34,013 nt of DNA, taken from positions 1-34,013 of the forward strand of contig JACQTY010000020.1 in the NCBI GenBank assembly GCA_016210545.1, read 5' to 3'. The translations under genes were made by a program, and so were the position numbers. How positions within the stretch are numbered: the stretch's first letter is position 1; each line of letters starts with the position of its first letter. The notes under the pieces are model-generated. The model was not told the origin of the DNA. It ran no database searches and was given only the letters and a program-made list of their open reading frames with translations. Positions 16,738 to 25,199 of the stretch are shown here, one piece after another. The DNA comes from Chloroflexota bacterium (GTDB taxonomy: Bacteria; Chloroflexota; Dehalococcoidia; JACVQG01).

Positions 16738-16837
16738 GGCGAAGGAAGCTGAAGAGGACTCAATGCCCTCCGGCTGGCCAGTTTGCCAACTCGAACAGCC
16801 TCCCTTACCGTTCCCAATAACCTCTTTCTGTCAGCGC

Positions 16838-16914
16838 GGCCCCGTGGTGCAGCGGCCTAGCATGCGATCCTGTCAAGGTCGAGAGCGCGGGTTCGAATCC
16901 CGTCGGGGCCGCCA
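16838..16914 (+). tRNA. tRNA-Asp(GUC)
   Basis: A cloverleaf can be drawn by eye. The acceptor stem is GGCCCCG/CGGGGCC. A D-arm with GTGC/GCAT follows. The anticodon stem CGATC/GGTCG presents anticodon GTC, and the T-arm contains GGTTCGAATCC. The discriminator is G and the CCA end is encoded at 16912-16914. Length is 77 bases including CCA. No duplicate of the 3' end was seen nearby, so there is no evidence of an integrated element using it as an attachment site. Confidence 0.96.
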
Positions 16915-17119
16915 GTTTGTAGTGCAGTTTGACAACCTGAGTAGATGACCAGGACGCCCTTGCCATCTCTGCGATCATTCCGGCCAGCCTGTCTTCCATC
17001 AACCCTGTTCCAGACTTCCTTACTTGACTCGGCTACTACTTTCCAACATACTGAATCGGGAGAGCGAAGAAGCCGTCTCAGGCTTCAACTAACTTCGAGG
17101 TACTTCAGGAAAGTTCAGG

Positions 17120-17464
17120 ATGGGCAAACCGAGAAAGCCGGACGAGGAAATCCTGAGGGTGCTTTCCTTGCTGTCCCAGGGTAGGAAATGGGCAGTGGTG
17201 AGAGCCGAAACAGGTTGGGCCCAGGCGACCATAGGCCAGGCCAAGTTGTGGTTTGTTTCCCTGTCGCAGGAAGAGGCCGAGGCCTATGTGTTGGGGCGTC
17301 CCGATAAGCTCAGGCTAATGCGGCTAAGGATAGGTCAGGATAGGGCAAGGCCGGTTGCCCCACCTGAGACTGAAGCTATCGCAACCAAACGCCAAGAGGA
17401 ACACATACGTGCGTTGCTGGACCCAGGGCCGTCCCCCTTTGGGATGGGGCCGTTCCATCGGTAG
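17120..17464 (+). CDS. Hypothetical protein, C-terminus formed by an antisense transposase remnant
   Basis: A 114-residue frame starting MGKPRKPDEEILRVLSLLSQG. The first 85-90 residues look like a genuine, basic, helical protein (WAVVRAETGWAQATIGQAKLW resembles a helix-turn-helix layout), but I do not recognise a family. The last 25 or so residues, from about 17381, lie antisense to a recognisable transposase fragment (17381-17488, minus). The original C-terminus was therefore probably lost when that element inserted or decayed. Ribosome site is weak (AGGAA eight to ten bases upstream). Likely a truncated gene. Confidence 0.4.
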   Translation: MGKPRKPDEEILRVLSLLSQGRKWAVVRAETGWAQATIGQAKLWFVSLSQEEAEAYVLGRPDKLRLMRLRIGQDRARPVAPPETEAIATKRQEEHIRALLDPGPSPFGMGPFHR

Positions 17465-17488
17465 TATGGCCCGGATGTGTTCCCACAT
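17381..17488 (-). pseudogene. IS5-family transposase N-terminal remnant (DUF4096-like)
   Basis: The minus frame encodes MWEHIRAILP followed by MERPHPKGGRPWVQQR and VFLLAFGC. This matches the start of IS5-type transposases, whose DUF4096 domain has W..I..LLP...GGRP..D.R and L..GC. Only about 36 residues are recognisable; sequence on both sides is unrelated and the catalytic domain is missing. Confidence 0.55.
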
Positions 17489-17638
17489 CCCCCCAGGGAT
17501 ACGGCAATTGTCGTTTACCGTATTTGCTGCTAACTCAATCACTGCCTTCCTCCTTGACTGTCTTTGGAGGAAGTATAAACCAAATATCAAACTTTGTTCA
17601 AGGTCGTTGGATAGGCTCTAAGAGTCCTTACGTTGTCT

Positions 17639-18283
17639 TCAGCCTGAACGGAGTGTGTAGTCAGTTTCGGGTGCACATTCCGTCAAGATGTGATGATGTT
17701 GTTGTAAACCACCTGATACTTGAAAGTCGGATGCCAGTCGACTCGCCGTACGGCGTCCGAAATTTGTTTCAGCCAATCGGGGAGGAAGATGGAGAAACTT
17801 GACCTTAGCTTTGACGGAGGCAAGAGCAGCGACAGACATTTCAGCCGTCGGCCCGTCGATTGCCGCAGCGCCTATCCAGAAATTGTCCGGGAGAGGGTTC
17901 CACCAGTGAACATTCTGAGGTTCCCGGGTGACCACCAGAAAAGTGTGCTGCGGGCAGTTCCGAATAATAGCAATTACACGAGCTATCCAGTCCGATGGCA
18001 CCCAGCCGCTGAAAAGCTCTCCCATTGAGCAAACCAGCAACGTTGATGGTTTTCCGATGCTGGCGGGTTCCCTGAACCTCTCCGGCCATATGCGAGGTGC
18101 GAAGGCGTCAGCGGGATCACAGTTCGGCGCCACATGGGGATTGGCCGAATAGCGCTCTCTGAGGAGATGTTTTGCCAGTGATTCGGCATGACAATAAGCG
18201 GAGCACAGATGTCGGTGGCTGCCCCAGCAACCCGTTATCGGGTTCCATGACCTGTCTACCCAGGCAGGCGACATCGCTGACAT
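17639..18283 (-). CDS. Gp37/Gp68 (DUF5131)-like protein, C-terminus probably frameshifted
   Basis: About 214 residues. DRSWNPITGC followed by a C-x7-C-x3-C pattern (GCWGSHRHLCSAYC) and a helix AESLAKHLL resembles the phage Gp37/Gp68 family, whose usual pattern is TWNPxTGC...GCxxCYA and which is thought to have a radical-SAM-like fold. Later parts fit too: STLLVCSMGELFSGWVP, HTFLVVTREP, LPDNFWIGAA. After about residue 165 the match dissolves; another minus-strand frame from near 17795 (LPDWLKQISDAV) continues plausibly, so a frameshift is likely. The start is set at 18283, where GGGGAG lies four bases upstream. It begins 30 bases after the ferredoxin stop and could be the tail gene of the glycyl-radical operon, or an unrelated relic. 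Confidence 0.5.
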   Translation of the reverse strand: MSAMSPAWVDRSWNPITGCWGSHRHLCSAYCHAESLAKHLLRERYSANPHVAPNCDPADAFAPRIWPERFREPASIGKPSTLLVCSMGELFSGWVPSDWIARVIAIIRNCPQHTFLVVTREPQNVHWWNPLPDNFWIGAAAIDGPTAEMSVAALASVKAKVKFLHLPPRLAETNFGRRTASRLASDFQVSGGLQQHHHILTECAPETDYTLRSG

Positions 18284-18312
18284 TGCGCTCCCCATCCGAG
18301 ATGCCCGCCCCA

Positions 18313-18531
18313 TCACCAGGGCGCTACCAGGCGTCTTTCCCGCCAAGGCGTCACATAAATGGCGTGCTCGGGGCAGTCCTCTTCACATAGAGCGCAGGAC
18401 TGGCAGTCGCGCAGATACTTTATGATGGCCTTGCGACGTTGCTTGTCCACCCGTATAACGTCCAGCGGGCAGTGCTTGACACAAATACCGCAGCCGTTGC
18501 ACAAGGCCACATCAATGTAACTTATGCCCAT
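18313..18531 (-). CDS. 2[4Fe-4S] ferredoxin-type protein
   Basis: A 72-residue bacterial-type ferredoxin. Two CxxCxxCxxxCP clusters are complete: Cys 11, 14, 17, 21 and Cys 43, 46, 49, 53. It overlaps the end of the flavoprotein gene by ten bases, which implies translational coupling and a functional pair. By analogy with flavoprotein/iron-sulfur pairs such as AprAB or fumarate reductase, it probably relays electrons to or from the FAD subunit. The partner and direction of flow are inferred. Confidence 0.92.
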   Translation of the reverse strand: MGISYIDVALCNGCGICVKHCPLDVIRVDKQRRKAIIKYLRDCQSCALCEEDCPEHAIYVTPWRERRLVAPW

Positions 18532-20252
18532 GCTACAGACCCCTGCTCTACCCTTATGTAGCCAGCCTTCCGGGCATCATTCCAGATGACATCCAGGAAC
18601 TTTTCTCTCTTGACCTTCAATGGATACTTTTCGATGGGCACGTCCTCGGTGAACATGTCCATACTGTCGCCGTCCTTGCGGACCTTTATCCACTTGAGCC
18701 ACTCCAGATTATCGCAGTAGGGATAGTCTTCCCGGATGCCTACCCTGGTCTCTTTTCGGAGCATGGCCGTCTTCAGATGAATTTCGGCTATAAGAAGCAT
18801 ATTAGCCCCTTCATGCGCATCCTTCAGGTAATGGGGATCGTAGGCTTTCACATAGGGCGCCTGGCTGTCCCGTATCTCTTCGATTTTGGCCAGGGCCTTT
18901 TCCAGCCGTTGTTGCTGCCGGAGTATCAAGACATCATAGGGGAAAATGACATCCTGCATGGCTGTTATCACCTGATCGGGTTCAATGCCTTCTTTCCTGT
19001 GCAGAGGAGCATAGGCACGCTGCCTCAAGCCTTCCACCTGGGACTGGTCGATGGTAACTTCGCTGCCGCCTCTCACATACTCTGCAGCGCACCTACCGGC
19101 CTTTGCACCCGAGGTGATGGCGGCAACCACACCGGTGGGCACTGCCTGGGACGCTGCGGCCTCTCCACAGGCATAAAGTCCAGGAAGGTTGGTCTCGAAT
19201 CTGCGGTTGACCGTCAGCCCGGCCCGGCCCCACATCATCAATCTCTGTTCCAGTTGCCGGGTGTAGCGGTCGTCCAGGACAAAGCCGGCTCTCTCCAGCA
19301 TGACGCCCGGTTGCCTAAGGATGGAATTGCACTTTCTCACGTTCTCTGCGCTGACGTCCATGGTGGTATAGCGTATCGGCCCATTGCCTCTCCTGACCTC
19401 TATGGCTACGGCGCCGGAGAGGAACTTGGCGCCGGCCTGGTCCTTAAGGTGCGGGTTGTAGACATCCATAAAGGTTTCCCCGCGCCGGTTTATCATGCGG
19501 GCGCCCATGGCGATAAGGGGCTGGTAGAGCCAGGCGATCTCGGCGTTGTAGATGCAGGGCAAAGAAGGCAGGTCATTGGACTCCGCTCCACTGAGCACCG
19601 CTCCGGCGCGGTAGGCGGCCATGTAACCGTCCCCCGTGTTGTCGTGATGCCCGGTGAACGGGCCCTTGTAGCAACTTGAGCCAGTAGCCAGCACCGTGGC
19701 GCCGGCCCTAAACACATAAAAGTCGCCGGTCATAGTATCGAAGCCCACCGCCCCGGTCACCCGGTCGTCCTTTGTAAGCAAGTCGGTAACCATGACCTTG
19801 TTTATCTGTTTGACGCCCTTTCTTCTGGATGCCTTGGCCAGGGCATCCATGAGCTGGGTCCCTTTGAACATGGCTGGCGGATAGAAGCCACGTCCACCGT
19901 GGCGTTCCAGCTCGCCATCCGGGGTGCGCACAAACTGCACGCCAAGCCTCTCGCAATCTTTCAACCTGTCCCAGCTCTCGGCCCAGTGGTCCTGGATCAA
20001 GTCTTGCAGGGCCAGATAGCCCGACGCCCTCACCAGCCGGCGCACCCTGTCCTCCATGTCATCCTCGGGGAAACAGACGTGGAATACCCCGCAGGCAAAG
20101 GTGCTGTTGCCCCCTTTGCCCGCCCATGATTTGCTTACCTGGATCACGTCCTTGATACCCGCTTCTCTGGCCTTGATGGCTGCAAAGCAGGCGGCTGCCC
20201 CACCCCCTATTACAAGCACGTCGCAAGCAATCGTCCTGGTCTCAGTGCGCAT
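18522..20252 (-). CDS. FAD-dependent oxidoreductase, fumarate reductase/succinate dehydrogenase flavoprotein superfamily
   Basis: About 576 residues. The N-terminal dinucleotide fold VLVIGGGAAACFAAIKAREAG and a C-terminal LPGLYACGEAAAS segment mark the FAD_binding_2 superfamily (fumarate reductase, AprA, aspartate oxidase). An NTGDGYMAAYRAGA motif lies in the middle. The HGANRLGGNAL-type segment of classical fumarate reductases is not present; SQAVPTGVVAAITSGAKAG is found there instead. A true fumarate reductase activity is therefore doubtful. The ATG at 20252 is preferred over an in-frame ATG at 20273 because GGAG lies five bases upstream of it. It follows the activase gene closely and overlaps the ferredoxin gene. 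Substrate unknown; it may oxidise or reduce the glycyl-radical product. Confidence 0.85.
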   Translation of the reverse strand: MRTETRTIACDVLVIGGGAAACFAAIKAREAGIKDVIQVSKSWAGKGGNSTFACGVFHVCFPEDDMEDRVRRLVRASGYLALQDLIQDHWAESWDRLKDCERLGVQFVRTPDGELERHGGRGFYPPAMFKGTQLMDALAKASRRKGVKQINKVMVTDLLTKDDRVTGAVGFDTMTGDFYVFRAGATVLATGSSCYKGPFTGHHDNTGDGYMAAYRAGAVLSGAESNDLPSLPCIYNAEIAWLYQPLIAMGARMINRRGETFMDVYNPHLKDQAGAKFLSGAVAIEVRRGNGPIRYTTMDVSAENVRKCNSILRQPGVMLERAGFVLDDRYTRQLEQRLMMWGRAGLTVNRRFETNLPGLYACGEAAASQAVPTGVVAAITSGAKAGRCAAEYVRGGSEVTIDQSQVEGLRQRAYAPLHRKEGIEPDQVITAMQDVIFPYDVLILRQQQRLEKALAKIEEIRDSQAPYVKAYDPHYLKDAHEGANMLLIAEIHLKTAMLRKETRVGIREDYPYCDNLEWLKWIKVRKDGDSMDMFTEDVPIEKYPLKVKREKFLDVIWNDARKAGYIRVEQGSVAWA

Positions 20253-20275
20253 TTGGTCTCCGTTGTTGCCCATGT

Positions 20276-21235
20276 CTAGGCAAGGGTTACCTCCAGCCCC
20301 AGGGCGCTCAGGAGCGACCTGGCCTTTTCCACCTCCGGCGGCGATGGAGGCCGTGTTTGCGCCGCAAGGTAAGGTCGCCCCAGCGCCCCGTATTTACCCA
20401 GCCCGAACTCGTGGTATGGCGCCAGTTCCACGCGGTTGAATCCCAGCTCCTCCAGAAAGCGCCCGGTGGCTCGCAGGTTCTCCTCCATATCATTGGCCGA
20501 TGGGATGAGCGGCATCCTGACGATGACAGGCCGTCCCTCTCCGGCCAACCATTTCAAGTTGGCCAGTATGCGTCCGTTACCTTTTCCAGTCAACTGGCGA
20601 TGGGTGGCCGGGTCCAGGTGTTTCACATCAAAAAGGACGAGGTCAGCGTAGCGCACCAGGCGGGAAAACGGTGCCTGTTCCGTGTACCCGCAAGTCTCCA
20701 CGGCGGTGTGAATGCCCCCCTCACGGCAAGCTTGCAGGATGGCGACGGCAAAGTCGGCCTGATATGCAGGCTCGCCTCCGGAAAGGGTGACGCCGCCGCC
20801 CGACGTCCGGTAGAAGATTTCATCTTTTCGGGCTGTGTCCATTACCTGGGAGACTGTCATGTATCGCCCGGAGATGCAGCGCGCTTCTGAGTAGCAGGTT
20901 TTCACGCACTCGCCGCAAGCCCGGCAGATCCGCCTATCTATGACGACTGAGCCATCCCTACTGACGCTGGTGGCCCCGTGGCGGCATGATCGGACGCATC
21001 GGTAGCAATGAGTGCACAGGGATGCCTGATAGCGGATCTCGGGGCGTGGCTTCTGGGATTCCGGGTTGCTACACCACACGCAGCGTAACGGGCAACCTTT
21101 GAGAAAGACAGTGGTCCTTATTCCCGGCCCATCGTTCACACAATACCTTTGAATGTCGAAGACCAGCCCCTGCAATCGCCCTGGGACGGCTTCCGGCGAT
21201 GTCGTGTTGCCCGTCTCCCGGTTCGCCAGTAGCAT
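20276..21235 (-). CDS. Glycyl-radical enzyme activating enzyme (radical SAM)
   Basis: A 319-residue activase that uses S-adenosylmethionine and a [4Fe-4S] cluster to install the glycyl radical on the neighbouring enzyme. The radical SAM cysteines are C48, C52 and C55 (KGCPLRCVWCSNPE). Two extra ferredoxin-like clusters follow: Cys 74, 77, 80, 84 and 104, 107, 110, 114. That places it with activases of the HpdA/BssD/CutD type rather than the short PflA type. SGGEPAYQ (the GGE motif) and VLFDVKHLDPATHRQLTG complete the pattern. The ATG overlaps the stop of the glycyl radical enzyme (TAATG), so the two are translated together. Confidence 0.95.
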   Translation of the reverse strand: MLLANRETGNTTSPEAVPGRLQGLVFDIQRYCVNDGPGIRTTVFLKGCPLRCVWCSNPESQKPRPEIRYQASLCTHCYRCVRSCRHGATSVSRDGSVVIDRRICRACGECVKTCYSEARCISGRYMTVSQVMDTARKDEIFYRTSGGGVTLSGGEPAYQADFAVAILQACREGGIHTAVETCGYTEQAPFSRLVRYADLVLFDVKHLDPATHRQLTGKGNGRILANLKWLAGEGRPVIVRMPLIPSANDMEENLRATGRFLEELGFNRVELAPYHEFGLGKYGALGRPYLAAQTRPPSPPEVEKARSLLSALGLEVTLA

Positions 21236-23610
21236 TACCTGAGGCTAACCTCCGTCCGCCGAATTATCTCCTCCTGGATCCTCCTGTCCAGCAAAACGAA
21301 GAAGGCGCTGAAGCCAGCTACCCTTACTACCAGGTCCCGGTACTGTTCCGGATGTTCCTGGGCCGCTCTGAGGGTGTCGGCGCTGACGCAGTTGAACTGA
21401 ATATGGGAGCCGCCCATCCTCATGTAGGCATCGATAAGGGAGATAAGCTTGGCGGCCCGGCTTTCCCCCTCCAGGGCGGTAGGGTGAAACTTCACATTCA
21501 GGTGATTGGAGCCATACTTCACGGTATCTACGGCCCGGGCGGCGCTGATGAGCAGTGCGGTTGGGCCGTTCCGGTCCGTGCCCGGCGTAGCCGACACACT
21601 GGCATCCGTCAGCGGTTTCCGAGCGCGGTGTCCCCCGGGCAAGGCGCCCGTCTTTTCCCCCATGTAATTGTGTATGGACACGGAATAACACTCGGGCTTG
21701 GCGGGTCGGCCCAGGTAGTCGGGACCCAGCTTCTGGTGTTCATCCCAGCAGTAGGCGTAAATCTCCCGGACAATAGCATCTACGTATTCATCCCCATTCC
21801 CATACTTGGGGGCGCTCAGGCACATATGGAACACATCGTCGTAGCCCTCGAAATCGGCGAGCAGCGCCTCCCGCAATCGGTCCAGAGTCAACCTGCTTTC
21901 ATCAAAGACCAATTTCTTCACGGCGGCGAGACCATTGCCGGCATCCACTCCGGCCAGGATCATGCACCCCGATAAGGAGTGTCTCGCTCCACCCGCCAGG
22001 ATCTCCTGGCCTTTGGCCATGCAGTCTTCTACTAGCACCGAGCGGTAGGGCATGGGGGCGATCTCAGCCAGGGTCCTCTGTCCAGCCTGGCTGTGCAGGC
22101 GGGCCCATCTCAGGGCATTTCTGACCTGCTCCTTGTAAGCGGCCAGAAGATCGTCATAGGCATGAAATTGTTCACCTGTCTGTCGGCCGACCTGAAGCCC
22201 GGTAAGAGGGTCCTTGCCATTGAACAGGGCCAGCTCCAGAGGCTTGGCCAGGTTGAATGTGGCTTCCAGGGCGGGCCTCAGCGTGCCAGACACTTTGGTT
22301 GGCACGCAGCTTACATTGCACACCGTCCTGGCCTCGGCATCGCTGAGCTCTGGATAGAGGTCTTTCAGGCGGGCGATGGCGACGTCGTTGTTCAAAAACT
22401 GGGGCTGGCCCACGCCCGTCCTGATTACGTCCACGCACTTCAGCAGGAAGTCTCCGGGCAGTTTGTCGTGGTAGAAAACGGTGAGGCTGGGTTGAGGGAC
22501 TCGCAGGCGGCGCTGGGTCTCCAGGAGGAGGTAGTCCAGCTCGCAGGTGGCGTCGTTGCCTTCAGAAGTGAGACCACCCAGGGAAATGCTGTGGCCCGTC
22601 TGAAGATTGGAGCGCTGGAAGGACTCGGGCTGGAACAACCCGATAGCCAGTATCTTCAAGAAAAGGTATCCGAACCATTCGATGGCCTGCTCGGGAGTGA
22701 TACGCCCTTCAGATCTATCTTTAAGGTAATATGGGTTGAGGTATTGCCCAAATCTTCCCGGGCTGTAACCACAAGCTGATTGCTCTATTTGTGCGGCTAC
22801 ATGGGTAAACCAGAAGGACTGGACCGCTTCTTTGAAGGTGCGGGCGGGAAAGGCCGGAACGCGCTCGCAAATAGCCGCCGCTTCGAGAAGCTCCTGGACG
22901 CGCTGCGGGTCTGTCTCTTTCCGGGCCGTCTCCCGGAGACAAGCTACGTACCTGTCTACCCAGTGGAGCACAGCCTTAAGAGTGATAATAGCGGCTTCAT
23001 AGAACTGCTTCTGCTGTGGTGTAGTCGCGCCCTGTCTACGCCTTTGCTCTGCCTCCTCGATGAGGCTCGACATCCCCCGGCTCAGGACCTTAGGGTAGTT
23101 CAGAGTGCAGAACCCCTGGGGAAACCAAATGTCGTCCACCCATACCCCGCTCTTGACAAAGGTGCTGGCCTGATACCTCCCGTCTCTGGCAGCCTCCCGG
23201 TTGACCAATGCCCAGACGCAACGATTTCTCCACTGCTCCACGGCCCGTTGCAGGACCTCCTGGTCATCCGGAGCTATCTCCACGGGGGCCACATGGGTCA
23301 TGAAAGAGGTCTCCCGCTGCATCCAGCCGCAAGAGAACTCAGGATAGGGATAGACGCCGCTCTTATATTTGGTTACTGTGCCAATTATTGGGTCTTCGTC
23401 GACATACAGGGTCTTATGGGCAAGAAGCTTTTCGAGCAGCCTTGCGCGCCGCAATATGGTGGGTTGGTCTTCCGTTTCGGCATAAGACTCTTCGAGGAAG
23501 CGCAGCCGCTCCACATCCAGCCGGGCCTTGCCCAGGATAAGTTCGGCCTTCATCCGGGCCAGCTTTTCACTGAGCTCGCCGACGGGTGCTTTTTCTGTAG
23601 TCGTAACCAT
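21235..23610 (-). CDS. Glycyl radical enzyme, pyruvate formate-lyase family, unassigned substrate
   Basis: A 791-residue glycyl radical enzyme. The radical-bearing loop is RVAGFSAFF with Gly766, close to the C-terminus as in the whole family. The thiyl-radical Cys is probably C435 in NVSCVPTK. Known lyases and dehydratases (glycerol dehydratase, choline lyase, 4-hydroxyphenylacetate decarboxylase) carry GCVE-type motifs with an acidic residue two positions after the Cys; here it is Pro, so the substrate class cannot be read off. The N-terminus GWMQRETSFMTHVAP is typical of the PFL domain. ATG with GGGAG nine bases upstream. First gene of an operon with activase, flavoprotein and ferredoxin. 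Oxygen-sensitive chemistry implies an anaerobic host. Confidence 0.93.
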   Translation of the reverse strand: MVTTTEKAPVGELSEKLARMKAELILGKARLDVERLRFLEESYAETEDQPTILRRARLLEKLLAHKTLYVDEDPIIGTVTKYKSGVYPYPEFSCGWMQRETSFMTHVAPVEIAPDDQEVLQRAVEQWRNRCVWALVNREAARDGRYQASTFVKSGVWVDDIWFPQGFCTLNYPKVLSRGMSSLIEEAEQRRRQGATTPQQKQFYEAAIITLKAVLHWVDRYVACLRETARKETDPQRVQELLEAAAICERVPAFPARTFKEAVQSFWFTHVAAQIEQSACGYSPGRFGQYLNPYYLKDRSEGRITPEQAIEWFGYLFLKILAIGLFQPESFQRSNLQTGHSISLGGLTSEGNDATCELDYLLLETQRRLRVPQPSLTVFYHDKLPGDFLLKCVDVIRTGVGQPQFLNNDVAIARLKDLYPELSDAEARTVCNVSCVPTKVSGTLRPALEATFNLAKPLELALFNGKDPLTGLQVGRQTGEQFHAYDDLLAAYKEQVRNALRWARLHSQAGQRTLAEIAPMPYRSVLVEDCMAKGQEILAGGARHSLSGCMILAGVDAGNGLAAVKKLVFDESRLTLDRLREALLADFEGYDDVFHMCLSAPKYGNGDEYVDAIVREIYAYCWDEHQKLGPDYLGRPAKPECYSVSIHNYMGEKTGALPGGHRARKPLTDASVSATPGTDRNGPTALLISAARAVDTVKYGSNHLNVKFHPTALEGESRAAKLISLIDAYMRMGGSHIQFNCVSADTLRAAQEHPEQYRDLVVRVAGFSAFFVLLDRRIQEEIIRRTEVSLR

Positions 23611-23699
23611 TTGCCGTTGCTCCCTTCTCCTGGCTTTTCCCCGGGACCGGATAGTACGATCTGGCGTCGCCGTGCTGTAACCGCTTTGAAGTATGGCCT

Positions 23700-23728
23700 A
23701 GTCTAAAACACATCTGCCGGATTGTCAA
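23700..23728 (-). promoter_or_regulatory. Predicted promoter of the glycyl-radical operon
   Basis: Minus-strand TTGACA (23728-23723), 17-bp spacer, TAGACT (23705-23700). The start would be near 23693, giving a leader of about 83 nt. ATTGTC occurs twice, 14 bp apart (23721 and 23735 on the plus strand), overlapping the -35, and could be a regulator site. Confidence 0.6.
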
Positions 23729-23834
23729 TTTGCCATTGTCTCATTCCCTGATCCCCAACCAGACAAGCCCGAAAACGTGGCAGCAATTACAGAAGGACCA
23801 GTGGCCTAATCTCTGAATCAATGGTATTATCTCT

Positions 23835-25057
23835 ATGTTGAAGCTGAAGAACCAACCAGAAACCGCTCTTTCCGCTCCGTCGACCACGGCGACTAAGGGG
23901 ACCATCCTTACCCGCAACTTCCTTTTGGCTTCCCTGAACAACTTCTTCACTGCCGGGTCTCTCACTGTTCTTTTGGCCACTTTGCCCATCTACGTTGTCC
24001 AAATAGGAGGCAGCCAGTCGGAAGTGGGTCTGGTGATGGGCGTGTTCTCTCTCGCCGCCCTACTGGTCAGGCCATTCGCGGGGCTGGCTATCGATTCTGG
24101 GGAAGAAAGAGATTCATGGTCCTGGGGGGCATAGGCATGACCCTGTCGCCCCTCCTGTACATGATCACCGCATCCACAGTTCCCCTGATAGGCGCGAGGC
24201 TTCTGCAGGGGGTGGCCTTCAGCATCGCCAGCACCGCGGTCACTGCCCTGGTCGCCGATATCTCACCGCCTTTGCGCCGCGGCGAAGCAGTCAGCTATTT
24301 CGGGATGTCCAATAACCTATCCATGGCGGCAGGCCCCGCCCTGGGAGTGTTGATCATGGTCTCGTTGGGCTTCACCAATCTGTTCATCATCACCGCCGGC
24401 ATAGGCCTGGCCTCGTTGGTGTTCTCATTTCTCGTCCAGGAACCTCACCGGATCCCCCGAGCGCTACCGGTTCGCAGACCTCCTCTCATAGAGAGGACGG
24501 CCATTTTCCCCACAATAGTGTTCTATTTCTTTGCCCTGGTTATCGGGGCAGTGGTGACGTTCATGCCGCTTTTTGCCGTCCAGCGCGGGCTGGGTAACCC
24601 TGGCCTGTTCTTCACTGTCCAGGCCGTCGTGTTGATCCTGGCAAGGAATTGGACGGGACAGCTCTCTGACCGTCTGGGGAGAGGCGCGGTAGCCGTCCCG
24701 GGACTACTGCTGGGCACGGTCAGCGTCGTCCTGTTGTCTCAGGCCACTTCTCTGCCTATGTTCCTGGGCGCGGCGGTCCTGTACGCTGTGGCCTTCGCAG
24801 CCATCCAGCCCTCTCTCATGGCCCTGGTCATCGACAGGGTGAAGCCTGCGGCGCGTGGGGTAGCAATGGGGACATACCTGTTGGCGATGGACGCAGGGGT
24901 GGGCAGCGGCGCCTTATTGTGGGGAGTGGTTTCAGACGTGTGGGGTTACTCGCAAATGTATCTTGTAGCCAGCGCGATGCCATTGGCAGGAATGGGGCTG
25001 TTCCTGTGGGTAAGGCGACGCACTCGAATACGGGCGGTTAAGAACGCACCCCAATAG
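23835..25057 (+). pseudogene. MFS transporter disrupted by a one-base frameshift
   Basis: A major facilitator superfamily permease in two frames. The first frame (23835 to about 24095) covers TM1-2 and the start of the loop 2-3 signature (RPFAGLAID). The second frame (from about 24098 to 25057) resumes with WGRKRFMVLGG and covers the remaining membrane segments. Between the GAT codon ending at 24095 and the TGG at 24098 only two bases remain where three are needed, so a single-base deletion splits the D-R-WGRKR loop. Together the halves give a full-length transporter of about 400 residues. It may be a recent pseudogene or a sequencing error. The first ATG has TATTAT five bases upstream (23825-23830), another possible leaderless start. 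Substrate unknown. Confidence 0.8.
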
Positions 25058-25199
25058 TCTCATAACCTCTACGAAGGTAACTTCTGGCCGTATCGAGGGT
25101 CTCCCGCTACGTTGGCCAGGTGGCCGCCTACCATGCGGCCACCAAGACGAGGGTTCCGCCTCAGAGCGGCTATCAGCCAGACCCTGCACAAGAGGGCGT

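Noticed and set aside
16838-17600. tRNA-Asp as an attachment site of an integrated element
   Set aside because: Transposon debris lies downstream, but no repeat of the tRNA 3' end and no integrase is visible.
18522-20252. Assignment as adenylylsulfate reductase AprA with AprB
   Set aside because: The FAD protein and ferredoxin pair is reminiscent, but the ferredoxin is only 72 residues, lacks the AprB tail, and no sulfur genes are nearby.
23741-24002. Minus-strand frames opposite the MFS start
   Set aside because: Antisense to membrane-segment codons; no ribosome site and no family match.
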